64,000 nt of DNA from JBEKCD01 sp050015055 (lineage in GTDB: Archaea; Thermoproteota; Bathyarchaeia; Bathyarchaeales; Bathycorpusculaceae). Position numbers and translations under genes: made by a program. The DNA is taken from contig JBEKCD010000005.1 in assembly GCA_050015055.1 (NCBI GenBank), forward strand, positions 62,001 to 126,000, read 5' to 3'. Under the pieces are notes generated by a model. It was not told the DNA's origin. It did not search any database and saw only the letters and a program-made list of their open reading frames with translations. Shown here one piece after another: positions 1-9,862 of this stretch. Numbering within the stretch: the stretch's first letter is position 1; each line of letters opens with the position of its first letter.

Positions 1-540
1 AATCCTTCTGAACACAGAAGATTTTGCGTTCCATCACTTCTTGAGACCCTGAGAACAGGGCTCAGAGACTCCGAATGGAGTGAGGCTCGTTAGCACACTT
101 GTGTCTGAAAAGTGACATTGTTTTTCTAGGGCCGAGACTGAATGATTAAACGCATGCGAGAGGTGTGGAGGTGACAATGAAGACGCTTATACACCTCTCG
201 CACGAGCACCTGATCTCTTAGGCTGTGGACACATGGACGAGACAGAGTCATGGTTCACCAGTTTGGCAAGCCCGAAACATATCCTTAATATTAATACTTA
301 ATAAGGATTGCCGTTGAGCTGTGCAACAGAAGCACATATCAGGAAAGCAAGACAGAAAAAGCGCCGACAGGACGCACAGCAGGCATATCACTCAAGACGA
401 GATAAAATGAGGCCATTTTGCAGCCGGTTTCTCGCCCGAGCGATATTCCAGCGCAGAAAATGAATCTGGATTGGGAATCAAGATTCCGTATTCATAACTG
501 ATATCAATATAGACTCGAAAAGGTGACTTCGTGATAGCCT
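1..540. other. Gene-free leader region with a long inverted repeat
   Basis: No convincing coding frame lies here. The clearest structure is a 12-bp perfect inverted repeat, TGCGAGAGGTGT at 155-166 against ACACCTCTCGCA at 191-202, with a 24-nt loop. An AT-rich stretch around 280-305 (TTAATATTAATACTTAATAA) could hold the TATA element of the surface-protein gene. A shorter hairpin (CCCT, loop, AGGG) lies near 47-60. Nothing else is recognisable. Confidence 0.5.
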
Positions 541-3500
541 TTGGTAAGAGCTCTAGCCTTGAAAAGGAAGCTATTGGTTCTAGGCATAATCATCATGATG
601 ACCTCATTGTTCGTCAAACTAGAACCCGACGTGAACGCCCAACCCGGCTCAGAGTATCAGAGATATGTGCTCAATTACTCAAACGGCACTTACATTGGAA
701 AGCCAATGTTTCCGGTACTGATTAACGATTCTCAAATACTTGTGGGTCAAAACTGGACGATAACATGTCCCCTGAAGGCAGCTCATTCCTATCACGCTTA
801 CCTCTACGGAGCTTGGGTCAACAACGGACCGCAACCAAAAACAGACTACAACGTCTACGTCTACGACCCAAACGGCGCACTGGTGGACATACACACGGAA
901 TCCGCGGGGCTACTTGAACACCTAGGCGACACCGTGGATACACCGTTCTTCACACCGGAAAAAACAGGCAACTACACTTTCATAATAGCAAACAACGCAG
1001 GAACAAGCCAAGCAGCACAACAAGCAACATTCATGATAATAGAAACCATCCAGACAAACACCTGGTACCAACAATACATCACGGGCCAAATATTCGGCAT
1101 ACCCATGTTCAACACCAGCTGGGCCTACGACTTTGTAACAGACAGCCAGAACGTGCAAGTGCAAGTCAAAGTGCCTGACACATTAGACATGTACGAAGCC
1201 AGACTCTACGTCATGGCAGACCCAACAGTCCCAAATGAGACAATTCTAGACGGTGTACCATTAGCCTGGGAACCAGGACTCTACGGCAACACAACCAGCA
1301 CAACCATGACAGGCACATCTGGCACAAACGCAACAATAGGCGGCTACAACCCAGACGCTGAAGGATACCGAGGACCAGCCTACGCAAGCACCGGATACCC
1401 AGGCCAAGACATGCTCATAAACTACACATCACCACACAGAGGGCAAACCCTATACCACCTAGTACTCATAGGCGAGTACGGAGCAGGAACAGTTGACTTC
1501 CTAGTCAAAACAATATTCGACGCCTCCCTGCAACCATCAATAGTCCCGGGCAACGTGTATTTGGACACTAATGCCACCATATCATATGTTTCAAAGTCCA
1601 CAGACCTCCTTAACGCAACCCTACGATACTCAACCAACAACTGGACAACCACAACCACGATTCCAATGGAAATCTCAGACGACAACAGAACCTGCACAAC
1701 AGTCATTCCCGCACAAGCCGCAAGCACACTCGTCACCTACAGCGTCCAAGCCTACGATTATCTAGAAGACTTGCTTGTTGCAAGTGGAAACTATACAGTG
1801 AGGCAACCTTCGTTAACCTTCTTAACAAAACCCATGTTCCCAGTAATATTCAACAACTCCCAGATCGAGATAGGCCGAGACTGGAGCGTCGTCACCACTT
1901 TGCAGGCAGGTCATTCTTATCACGCTTACCTCTACGGGGCCTTCGCGAACAACGGGTCACAGCCAAAAACCGAATATGACGTCTACCTTTACGACCCAAA
2001 CGACACGCTCGTGAGCTACCACACAGAATCCGCAGGACTACTTCAACACTTGGGCGACACCGTGGACGCGCCGTACTTCACGGCGAAAAGCACTGGCAAC
2101 TACACGTTCATAATCGCAAACAACGCACGTGCAAGCCAAGCAGCACAACAAGCAACATTCATGATAATAGAAAACATTCAACTCAACACTTGGCACCAAC
2201 AATACATAGAAGGAGAAGATAACAACAACTCGTCCGCCTTGAACACCAGTTGGGCCTACGATTTTGTAACAAGTAGTCGGCAAGTGGAAGTAGACGTCAA
2301 AGTTCCGGACGCGCTGGACATGTACGAGGCTAGACTCTACCTTATGGCCGATCCGACAGTCACAAACGAGACAATCTTGAATGACGTACCACTAGCATGG
2401 GAACCAGGACTCTACGGCAACAGAACTGGCATCTTCGGCGGCTACAACTTGAACACCGAAGGGTACCGAGGAGTAGCCTACGCAAGCTGCGAATACCCAG
2501 GCCAAGACATGCTCATAAACTACACATCACCAGACGCTGGGCAAACCCTGTACCACATGGTTCTAATAGGCGAGTATGGATCAGGAACGGTACAGTTCCG
2601 AGTCAAGACAGTGTTTGACCCTGCCTTGCTGCCGTCAATAGTACCAGATAAGGTGTACCCAGACACCGACGTTACAATCGCTTACGTTTCAAAGTCCACA
2701 GACCTCCTTAACGCAACCTTACGATACTCAACCAACAACTGGACAACCACAACCACGATTCCAATGGAAATCTCAGACGACAACAGAACCTGCACAGCAA
2801 CAATCCCAAGACAGGCCGCAGATACATTTGTCGTTTTTGGAGTTGAAGCCTACGACTCTCTGGAAAACGGGCTCAGCGCCTATGGAAACTACACCGTTAT
2901 ACAAAGCTCCACGTATACCGAAAAGCCGACATCACCCGTATGGTTCGATGATTCCCAGATTGAGATAGACCGAGACTGGAACATCATCTGCCCACTGGAA
3001 GCAAACCACACGTACCACGTCTACTTTTATGGTGCCTGGGTGAACAACGGACCAAACCCAAAAACAGACTATGACATCTACGTTTACGATCCCTACGGCA
3101 ATTCTGAAAGCAACCACACGGAGTCTGCAGGACTACTTCAACACTTGGGCGACGCCTCAGATACGCCCTTCTTCACTCCAAAATACAGTGGCAACTACAC
3201 GTTCCAAATAGTAAACAACGCAGAAGGAAGCGTTGCAGCTCAGCAGGCAACTTTCATGATAATCGAAGACGTTCAACCCAACACGTGGAATCAACGTTAC
3301 ATAGAAGGCACGAGCAACGGTGTGCAAACTCTTAACACAAGCTGGAGCTACGAATTTGTAACCGACAGCCAGAACGTACAGGTTCTAATCAGCGTTCCAG
3401 ACACGTTAACCATGTATGAGGCTAGGCTTTACCCGATGGCCGATCCAACATTAAAGAATGAAACCATCCTAGCCGGTGTACCATTAGCCTGGGAACCAGG

Positions 3501-4443
3501 ACTCTACGGCAACACAACCAGCACAACCAACGCAACAGGAGCAACAGGCACAAACGTCACCATAGGCGGCTACAACTTGGACGCCGAAGGGTACCGAGGA
3601 GTAGCTTTTGCAACCTCCGATCATGCAGGTCAGGACATGCTCATAAACTACACGTCACCACACGCAGGGCAAACCCTGTACCACCTGGTACTAATAGGCG
3701 GAAAAGGCAGCGGAACAGTGGAGTTTCTGGTCAAAACAATTTTCAATGCCAGTCTGCAGGCGTCAATCGTCCCGGGCAGGTTGTATCCCAATGACACCGG
3801 AATAGTCGCCTATGTTTCCACTTCAACGGACTTGGTTAACGCAACGCTGCGGTACTCAACCAACAACTGGGCAAACGCAACTACCATCCCGATGGAAATC
3901 TTTGAAAACAGAACGTGTCAAGCCACTATTCCAGGACAAGTTGCTGGAACAAACGTGGCCTACGGAATCGAAGCAACAGATTTGCTGACAGACAATCTTG
4001 TTGTCAACGGAAGCTACACCGTGAAAAACCCCTCGATGCTAAACATAACTTTGATCCGTCCAACGGTGACATTTGGGGACAACATAACCGTCGAAGGCTA
4101 CATGACTCCACAGACAGCGGGCAAGCCCATCACAGTTTATTTTGACTCTGGAAACGACAGCGAAAGCATAGTGTGTTTCACGCTTGCAGATGGTTCCTTC
4201 ACGGCAAGCCTCACGTCGAATGCCATGGAAACTTGGAACGTTCAAGCCGTATTCTTTGAGGACGCGTCAACTTACGGAAGCATGAGCCAACAATTAGTGG
4301 CAACCGTTAAAGGACCGTCCTTTTTGGCACAGTATTCCCTCTACATAGGTCTAGGAGTCGGAGCCGCAGCAGCAGGCTCAGCAGTTCTGATGCTCTATCT
4401 TAGAAAATGGCGTGGCCGCGCAGCAGCAGAAGAAGAATGGTAG
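541..4443 (+). CDS. Giant repeat-built surface (S-layer-like) protein
   Basis: A 1300-residue exported protein, probably a cell-surface or S-layer-associated component. It opens with a basic N-terminus and a hydrophobic signal segment (LLVLGIIIMM) ending near VNAQ. Three homologous modules of about 365-375 residues follow, each starting near a KPMFPV- or KPTSPV-type motif (about residues 53, 430 and 795) and carrying HSYHAYLYGA, AAQQATFMIIE and PLAWEPGLYGN or close variants. A beta-sandwich-like domain follows (about 1165-1260), then one membrane helix (YIGLGVGAAAAGSAVLMLYL) and a basic-acidic tail, so the bulk should sit outside the cell with a C-terminal anchor. N-x-S/T sequons are very frequent, suggesting heavy N-glycosylation. 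The start is a TTG; AGGTGA at 521-526 is the only ribosome-site-like sequence and is somewhat far, and TTG at 559 is an alternative. I do not recognise the module as a named family. Confidence 0.85.
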   Translation: MVRALALKRKLLVLGIIIMMTSLFVKLEPDVNAQPGSEYQRYVLNYSNGTYIGKPMFPVLINDSQILVGQNWTITCPLKAAHSYHAYLYGAWVNNGPQPKTDYNVYVYDPNGALVDIHTESAGLLEHLGDTVDTPFFTPEKTGNYTFIIANNAGTSQAAQQATFMIIETIQTNTWYQQYITGQIFGIPMFNTSWAYDFVTDSQNVQVQVKVPDTLDMYEARLYVMADPTVPNETILDGVPLAWEPGLYGNTTSTTMTGTSGTNATIGGYNPDAEGYRGPAYASTGYPGQDMLINYTSPHRGQTLYHLVLIGEYGAGTVDFLVKTIFDASLQPSIVPGNVYLDTNATISYVSKSTDLLNATLRYSTNNWTTTTTIPMEISDDNRTCTTVIPAQAASTLVTYSVQAYDYLEDLLVASGNYTVRQPSLTFLTKPMFPVIFNNSQIEIGRDWSVVTTLQAGHSYHAYLYGAFANNGSQPKTEYDVYLYDPNDTLVSYHTESAGLLQHLGDTVDAPYFTAKSTGNYTFIIANNARASQAAQQATFMIIENIQLNTWHQQYIEGEDNNNSSALNTSWAYDFVTSSRQVEVDVKVPDALDMYEARLYLMADPTVTNETILNDVPLAWEPGLYGNRTGIFGGYNLNTEGYRGVAYASCEYPGQDMLINYTSPDAGQTLYHMVLIGEYGSGTVQFRVKTVFDPALLPSIVPDKVYPDTDVTIAYVSKSTDLLNATLRYSTNNWTTTTTIPMEISDDNRTCTATIPRQAADTFVVFGVEAYDSLENGLSAYGNYTVIQSSTYTEKPTSPVWFDDSQIEIDRDWNIICPLEANHTYHVYFYGAWVNNGPNPKTDYDIYVYDPYGNSESNHTESAGLLQHLGDASDTPFFTPKYSGNYTFQIVNNAEGSVAAQQATFMIIEDVQPNTWNQRYIEGTSNGVQTLNTSWSYEFVTDSQNVQVLISVPDTLTMYEARLYPMADPTLKNETILAGVPLAWEPGLYGNTTSTTNATGATGTNVTIGGYNLDAEGYRGVAFATSDHAGQDMLINYTSPHAGQTLYHLVLIGGKGSGTVEFLVKTIFNASLQASIVPGRLYPNDTGIVAYVSTSTDLVNATLRYSTNNWANATTIPMEIFENRTCQATIPGQVAGTNVAYGIEATDLLTDNLVVNGSYTVKNPSMLNITLIRPTVTFGDNITVEGYMTPQTAGKPITVYFDSGNDSESIVCFTLADGSFTASLTSNAMETWNVQAVFFEDASTYGSMSQQLVATVKGPSFLAQYSLYIGLGVGAAAAGSAVLMLYLRKWRGRAAAEEEW

Positions 4444-4508
4444 CAGACTTTCGATGTCAATTAAACAAGAATTTATCTCCAAAGTGCCGAAATGTGGCAA
4501 GCCCGTAA

Positions 4509-4970
4509 CTTAAACGCATCACCCTATCCGAAACTTTCCTTCATCCTCAAAAGGAGGAACTGACCAAACAGGTCAACAAAGTACTCGTACTGATTTCCAC
4601 TCTGAAGTCCGAGACAATCTTGCCAGAAACAGCGACACGAAGAGCGTGCATTCGGGTTCTTAGCAGGCTGCTTCAAAGCGCGCGCGGCTTCCTCGAGCGC
4701 CCAAACACAATCGAAGAGCTCTCGATTGCCCCATCCTAACTCTTAGACCTAGGAGAACGTGTTCAACTTTCTAGAATCCTGTCCTCCTCTGGATTCGACT
4801 TGCGCAAAGCTTTCACTTACAACCCATTACACGGCTTCCGTGTCTTTGGCAGTTACTTCTCTCTTGCCAATCCGGAGAATGCTGAAGCTGCTAGTTCATT
4901 CTCTCTCAGCGAGCGTGCGCCAAACTTGGGTCCTCTCGGATATATCTTAGGTTGCAGATTACGAAAATGA
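4509..4970 (+). pseudogene. Possible decayed ORF of unknown family
   Basis: One reading frame stays open for about 150 codons apart from a single in-frame TAA at 4737-4739, and no start codon is obvious. The translation has a protein-like look, with amphipathic stretches such as RRACIRVLSRLLQSARGFLE before the stop and LHGFRVFGSYFSLANPEN after it. That length with one stop is unusual for random sequence of this composition, so it may be a relic. I cannot name a family and there is no supporting neighbour. Confidence 0.25.
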
Positions 4971-5716
4971 GCAGGATTTCATCTCTACCATGAAGGTGTC
5001 GGAACTCTTGTTCGGTCTCTTTTACCGAAGGAAACCACCTTCTACATATTCCTCGATCTGTCCCGCAACAGACAGATTAAACAACAACACAACCGCGCGC
5101 ACAACACAACAACTGCAGGATAATGTGAGGAGCTGTTGACTTTTCTATCGCAATAGATGAAAGCATAAAGTGAAAATAGGAATTTAGTCTTCCCGAGCCT
5201 TGCGCTTAAATTGTCTAATGCAAAGCACGCAAACGAAGAGCGCGCGCGCTTCGATAGGTTTCAGGTCAAAGACCTGCGGTATCGAAACAGCGCATCTGCA
5301 CGGTCAGCTGTCGCCCGAGACAAGTTTGGCAAGGTATGCCCCGTCTTCACTTGAACACCCATCGCAGAGGAAGCCAAGCTGCCGATTCGAAACCGAATAG
5401 AATTTGACTCCAACCATCCAGTTCTCAACGACGTGTTTGAAGCATATTCTATTCAATGTTACTGTTTCTGCTCTAGTTGCTCGCAAAGATTCCTATGACT
5501 TCATCCATTTTTTTCGCTTTTGACCTCATGCATCGGTTCAGTGAGCAAAAATACCTGTTCACGCGAACGAATTGAACAAATCTAGCAGATTTGCCGTTAG
5601 CCTTCACGAGTTCTCCAAAAAGACAAATGGATAATATCGATCTCAAAATCTGTTTGCGGTTCGGTTTCAGAAAAAACGGAAAGAAAGTGGGGTGGATCTC
5701 AGCTGGAACGAGTTTT
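4971..5716. other. Gene-poor spacer
   Basis: About 750 bases between the possible relic and the end of the archaellin cluster. Only short frames occur (for example 5200-5400 + and 5473-5739 -), with no recognisable motif or ribosome site. I see no gene, repeat or RNA here. Confidence 0.4.
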
Positions 5717-6367
5717 CTAACCGAGATCGATGAGCGCACTCGTGGGTAGGCCGCCTGGGATGTCTCTTTCGATCATCAAAGCTGCACCGACACTGGTCCT
5801 GATCTCAACCGTCACCTTGGTGTAAGGCTCCAACGGGTAGGTCGGGCCCAAATAGACGACCATGTATGCTTTCCCGTTTTGTTGTAGAACCGTGTCAGTC
5901 GGGATTGGAGCGTTGTAGAGGAAGCACGTAGCATTGGGCATGTTGCCAGTAGTAGCGTTAGCTGTAGTTATGAGGGTAGCAACATCTCGCTCGGTTGAAG
6001 TGATTGAACCGTTGTATATGTTGGCAAGCGAGAAGTTGTTGCCTTCCACTGCCACTACCACGGTGTTACTGGCCATGTCCACTTGCGCTTGAGCCACTGC
6101 GAGCTTCAAGGGGATAGCAAGAGCTGTCACGTTGCCGTTCGCGTCTGTCAATCCTGTTATGTAGCCGTCGAGTTCGAGGGCGCTTGTCGCCTCGTTGATG
6201 CCCTTGTTAATCGTTGACTTCGCCGTCTGAGCCGAGTAGAAACCCATGTTGATGACCACGTAGGCCAAGGCTGCGGCTATCACCACGAAGGCAATCAAAA
6301 CGATTGCAGCTTCAATGCCGACGATGCCGCGCTTATTCTTTCGGATGCAACGCATCAAGGTGTTCAT
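5717..6367 (-). CDS. arlB: Archaellin (archaellum filament protein), first paralogue
   Basis: A 216-residue structural subunit of the archaellum. The N-terminus has a class III (type IV pilin-like) signal: a short basic leader, then KRGIVG before IEAAIVLIAFVVIAAALAYV, the hydrophobic assembly helix. The prepilin peptidase should cut after the Gly. The helix continues into VINMGFYSAQTAKSTINKG, a pattern shared with crenarchaeal archaellins. The rest is beta-rich with few charged residues and NxT sequons. ATG at 6367 has AGGTGA six bases upstream. Only 10 bp separate it from the upstream archaellin, so the two are probably cotranscribed. No arlC-J motor genes are in the window. Confidence 0.88.
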   Translation of the reverse strand: MNTLMRCIRKNKRGIVGIEAAIVLIAFVVIAAALAYVVINMGFYSAQTAKSTINKGINEATSALELDGYITGLTDANGNVTALAIPLKLAVAQAQVDMASNTVVVAVEGNNFSLANIYNGSITSTERDVATLITTANATTGNMPNATCFLYNAPIPTDTVLQQNGKAYMVVYLGPTYPLEPYTKVTVEIRTSVGAALMIERDIPGGLPTSALIDLG

Positions 6368-6377
6368 AGTGGTTCAC

Positions 6378-7064
6378 CTAACTGCCTACTGTGCTCCATC
6401 CTGTAGAGAGCTGTGGTGAAACAACGAAACTAACACTTATGGGTGCGCCTTGCTCCGGTCTTATCTGGAGGTAGATGGTTTGGCCGTGAATTGGGCGATC
6501 CTGTGGTGAGAACCAGCACACTAGAAATCCTTTTTCGTTGCTGTCAAGCGACGTGTTGTTGTTGCTGTTGCCTATGAACAGCTGGGCCGCCGTACTACCT
6601 GTGCCCCCGGTCGTTGGAGCCACAGTGCTGACCAAGGTGTCCAGTGTACTGTTGTATGGATCGACAACGTGTGTGTCGTCGGTGGCGTAGACTCCCTCGT
6701 AGCAGTTGGCGATTGCTGTTTGGTTTGAGACCGTCAAGGTAACTTCGGTTGAATTTGCGTCCATTGGAACGTATCTGACTCCGACTACTTGCAGTGGGAC
6801 TACTAAGCCGTCAACGTAGTAAGGAGAAGTGGAGTTGGCTCTTATGTTGATGTCTCCGTCAACAATCAGAGGGCTGCTTGCTTCTGACAAGCCCGTCTGG
6901 ATTGTCTGTTTGCCGCTCTGTGTTGCGAACAGACCCATGTTGACGACCATGAAACTGAAAGCAGCAGCAACAATGACAAAGGCGATGAGCACGATTGCAG
7001 CTTCAATGCCCACCATAGCGCGATTTTGTTTCAGTAGTTTTCTTAGGCTTTGTTTTATTTTCAT
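6378..7064 (-). CDS. arlB: Archaellin, second paralogue
   Basis: A 228-residue archaellin. The basic leader ends KQNRAMVG ahead of IEAAIVLIAFVIVAAAFSFM, the class III signal and filament helix. The globular part carries several N-glycosylation sequons and a conserved FIGNSNNNTSLDSNEKGFLV stretch. The frame can be extended to a GTG at 7076, but that GTG lies inside the AGGTGA ribosome site, which is eight bases before ATG at 7064, so the ATG is preferred. Protein and DNA are close to the third paralogue, showing a recent duplication. A TATA-like box is at 7103-7113. Confidence 0.88.
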   Translation of the reverse strand: MKIKQSLRKLLKQNRAMVGIEAAIVLIAFVIVAAAFSFMVVNMGLFATQSGKQTIQTGLSEASSPLIVDGDINIRANSTSPYYVDGLVVPLQVVGVRYVPMDANSTEVTLTVSNQTAIANCYEGVYATDDTHVVDPYNSTLDTLVSTVAPTTGGTGSTAAQLFIGNSNNNTSLDSNEKGFLVCWFSPQDRPIHGQTIYLQIRPEQGAPISVSFVVSPQLSTGWSTVGS

Positions 7065-7076
7065 TTTCTTTTTCAC

Positions 7077-7397
7077 CTGAGCCTAAGAGTATTGACTGTT
7101 GCGATATAATATTCTGTGCGTCACAGCACCTACAAACAACGCTCGCCCCAAAAGGATAGCTCGATGTTACCCGCTCAGCCGACAACCATCAACTGAGCAA
7201 ATGTTCCGGGACCTTGAGGTCGGAATTGACTGAACGCCTGAAAGCCTGGACTCCCGTTCTGTTTTCTAAGACCTTTCTGCAGGTTTCAGTGCACGTCTGT
7301 TGCGTTATCCATGTCCAAGGTAAATAGCGGGTTTAGCAACGCTATTCCGTTCCGCGGTTGAGACGCGGAAAGGTGTTTTAGAAGCGTGTAGTTTTGT
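7077..7397 (-). promoter_or_regulatory. Intergenic region with archaellin promoter
   Basis: This 320-base gap holds the promoter of the second archaellin. On the minus strand ACAGAATATTATATC (complement of 7103-7117) looks like BRE plus TATA, about 40 nt before the ATG. The same block, 19 of 23 bases identical, precedes the third archaellin at 8086-8108. No other gene is visible. Confidence 0.55.
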
Positions 7398-8042
7398 TTA
7401 GCTGCCTACTGTTAGCCATCCGTTGGTGAGATCCGGCGGGACGAAGATTTCAACTGAGAGTGGAGCACCGTTCTGTGGTCGGATGTCGATGTAGATGTGT
7501 TCTCCTTTGGCTGCCTGGTCGGTTCCGCTGAAATAGAGTACCAAGAAGCCTTTTTCGCTAGAGTCAAGGGATGAGCCACCATCACTGTTGCCTATGAAGA
7601 GTTTTGCGCCTGTGCTGCTGTTTCCGACGGCGTTTACGAGTGTATCAAACTGAGCTGTGTATGGGTTAGTATCATTTATTCCTTCGTAAACATCGGCAAT
7701 TGCGGTGTGATTCCCGACTCTTAATGTTACTTCGGTTGAGTTTTGGGCCATTGACACGTACTGTGTTCCAATAGTCTTCAATGGGATTACCGTGGCGTCC
7801 ACTTTTCCGGAGCTTCCTCTCAGGTATATGCTACCATCAGTCATCAATGGGCTACTCACTTCCGATATGCCCTGCTGAATTGTGTCTCTTCCTCTCTGCG
7901 TTGCGAATAGACCCATGTTTACGGCCATGAAACTGAAAGCAGCAGCAACAATGACAAAGGCGATGAGCACGATTGCAGCTTCAATGCCCACCATAGCGCG
8001 ATTCTGCTTCAAAGATTTCTTCAAAGCTTTCCTAATATTCAT
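7398..8042 (-). CDS. arlB: Archaellin, third paralogue
   Basis: A 214-residue archaellin with the leader ending KQNRAMVG before IEAAIVLIAFVIVAAAFSFM, identical to the second paralogue through the assembly helix. The middle and C-terminus diverge more but keep IGNSDGGSSLDSSEKGFLV and a PxL(T/S)xGWxTVGS-like end. A GTG at 8054 would extend it by four codons but overlaps the AGGTGA ribosome site; ATG at 8042 lies eight bases after that site, the same layout as in its sister gene. It has its own promoter, so it is probably expressed separately from the other two. Confidence 0.88.
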   Translation of the reverse strand: MNIRKALKKSLKQNRAMVGIEAAIVLIAFVIVAAAFSFMAVNMGLFATQRGRDTIQQGISEVSSPLMTDGSIYLRGSSGKVDATVIPLKTIGTQYVSMAQNSTEVTLRVGNHTAIADVYEGINDTNPYTAQFDTLVNAVGNSSTGAKLFIGNSDGGSSLDSSEKGFLVLYFSGTDQAAKGEHIYIDIRPQNGAPLSVEIFVPPDLTNGWLTVGS

Positions 8043-8054
8043 TAAAGCCTTCAC

Positions 8055-8479
8055 CTGTAGCTGTGCTCAGTATTCAGAATATTTAGATATAATCTTCTGT
8101 ATGTCGCAAACTTCACAGACAACGGTTTTCCGCGGAATTTGACCCTATCTCCCGATGAGTCTCTCTTTCAGAGCATCATACTGAGCATTGTTTGCATAAA
8201 CTGCTTCCAATTCAAAAATTCCGAAAACGAAGGATCTTTCAAATTCTCAACGATAAGCGGGTTGAGACACCCATCCATTCAACAAAACTCAAAATGAGAA
8301 CACCGCGTTGACGAGAAGCTGATCAATATTGACTTTAAGGGTAAACTTTGCCGGGCAGACGGATAAAGTTCTTCAATGTGTTCAGACTGGTTATCTGTCA
8401 GAACATACGGTTTGTTGCAGCCTCGCACCATACAAAGATGTTAATTGGGTGCAGAAGCCTGAGAAAACGATTGAAGAAT
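8055..8479 (-). promoter_or_regulatory. Intergenic region with promoter of third archaellin
   Basis: The block at 8086-8108 repeats the promoter sequence found before the second archaellin (GATATAAT, then TTCTGT and GTC on the plus strand; the TATA element reads toward the archaellin on the minus strand). The remaining 370 bases to the regulator gene show no gene. Confidence 0.5.
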
Positions 8480-9400
8480 TCAGTGTTTTAGGCAGATTTC
8501 TTGAACTGTTCTTGCGGCTTCGTTAAGTTTGGAGAACAGCATTTCGAGTGTTTCGATGAAAGCGTTGTAGTTTGTCCAGAGAGCCACCGTCTTGGATTTC
8601 TTTTTATCGATGTCATCCTCTCCTTCTTCGTTTTGTTGAATGGCGATGAGCAGTTCTTTTCTGTCAGATATTATGAAACAAGGTATGTTTTTGACGTCCA
8701 CTACCCGGTGCTTGTGGCCTGCCCAGCTCATTTTGTCCAAGAAGAATCTGCCTTTCAGTGAGTTTTCCGTCAACAACGCGATGTCCAGCTTCTTTGCGCA
8801 CAATTCCAAGTTGTCTATGAAATCGCTGTGGTACAGTTGACCCAAATATTCGCCTGGAGCAAATATCTGGATTTCTCTTCTTGCCCGTTCAAGAAGTTCA
8901 TTTGCTTTGAGAAGTATTTGTTGACCGCCTTCGAGTATCTGAAATATCTCCTTCTTGTTGCTTTCAGGTTTCGGCTGCGGCATAGATGACCAAAGTTCGA
9001 CCAAGCCGGCTTTTTCCTTCTCCAAGAGCCTGATTCTCATTTTCTGAGCTTCAATCAGCAGGTCTACAGCCTTCTCCAGAGGTACCGCTGTGAACTTCAG
9101 CGGTTTTTCGAAAGCCGAAAAAACGATACCCTTCTTCTCGAGATCGCGCAGAATCCTGTACGTCTCTGTTCTATGAAGCGATATTGCCTCCGCAACTTCA
9201 GCGGCCTTTCTCTCCCCCGCTCTTGCAAGATAGACGTAGACTCTTATCTCGTTTTTCAGCAGCCCGAACCTAGACAGCGTGTCCTCTATCATTATCAGCT
9301 GCTTGCCAAGCCCCTTGTCCCTCTTGACGAACTTCCATGATTCATTCTTCTCATCATATACTTTGATCAGATCATCGATTTCTTCTATCGCCAGCTCCAT
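8480..9400 (-). CDS. TrmB-family transcriptional regulator
   Basis: A 306-residue regulator. After a 35-residue extension comes a winged helix typical of TrmB proteins: LSRFGLLKNEIRVYVYLARA, AAEVAEAISLHRTETYRIL as the recognition region, then LEKKGIV. A helical linker (about 115-150) leads to a C-terminal half resembling the TrmB/PLD-like effector domain. TrmB proteins bind promoters and often sense sugars. Here the gene sits between archaellins and cheA, both pointing away from or past it, so a role in motility control is plausible but inferred. The frame starts at ATG 9400. Confidence 0.75.
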   Translation of the reverse strand: MELAIEEIDDLIKVYDEKNESWKFVKRDKGLGKQLIMIEDTLSRFGLLKNEIRVYVYLARAGERKAAEVAEAISLHRTETYRILRDLEKKGIVFSAFEKPLKFTAVPLEKAVDLLIEAQKMRIRLLEKEKAGLVELWSSMPQPKPESNKKEIFQILEGGQQILLKANELLERARREIQIFAPGEYLGQLYHSDFIDNLELCAKKLDIALLTENSLKGRFFLDKMSWAGHKHRVVDVKNIPCFIISDRKELLIAIQQNEEGEDDIDKKKSKTVALWTNYNAFIETLEMLFSKLNEAARTVQEICLKH

Positions 9401-9862
9401 AGGCCATTCTCCTAGCTCATCGCGATCCGAGCTTGACGGCCAATTCTAACGGAGCATATACTTTATACTTATGAACCTGAAATCTGAATCAGAAATTCAG
9501 CAAGCGCAAGCATGTGGAAGAACTAGTTTTTCAGTTATGTTCCCAACAACATCGCCTGTCAAGCGCGCACGACAGTTGATTGCTCGAACATCAAAAAAGC
9601 GAACACTAGTTTGTTGAAAATCAAGTCCTTCTTTAGAATACTTTGGAGATTTCTTGAGTCCTCAAGCTGGAGGGCTTCGGCTTGATCTGGCAGTTTATCT
9701 CCGGCAGGCGGGCAGTGTGTGATGTGGTTTGAGTGTAACATTGGCACACACACTTAACCAGATAATCGTCCGGCAGGCAGACATGGTTGTCGTGAGTTGC
9801 ATAGAAAATAGGCTGTTTCAATGTGTCAACGGCTCCTATGCTAGAGGTATGAGAGTGCAGAA
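9401..9862 (+). promoter_or_regulatory. Structured upstream region of cheA
   Basis: TATA-like sequence ACTTTATACTT lies near 9461-9471 and could serve either divergent gene. Between it and cheA are several inverted repeats: CTTGAG-TC-CTCAAG at 9653-9666, and a nested pair, ATCTGG (9685-9690) with CCAGAT (9758-9763) outside AGTGTGTG (9714-9721) with CACACACT (9747-9754). The sequence TCCGGCAGGC occurs at about 9700 and 9769. This could be a structured leader or operator array. Confidence 0.4.

Noticed and set aside
5473..5739. 88-codon minus-strand frame after the archaellins
   Set aside because: Overlaps the end of the archaellin gene and has no recognisable features.
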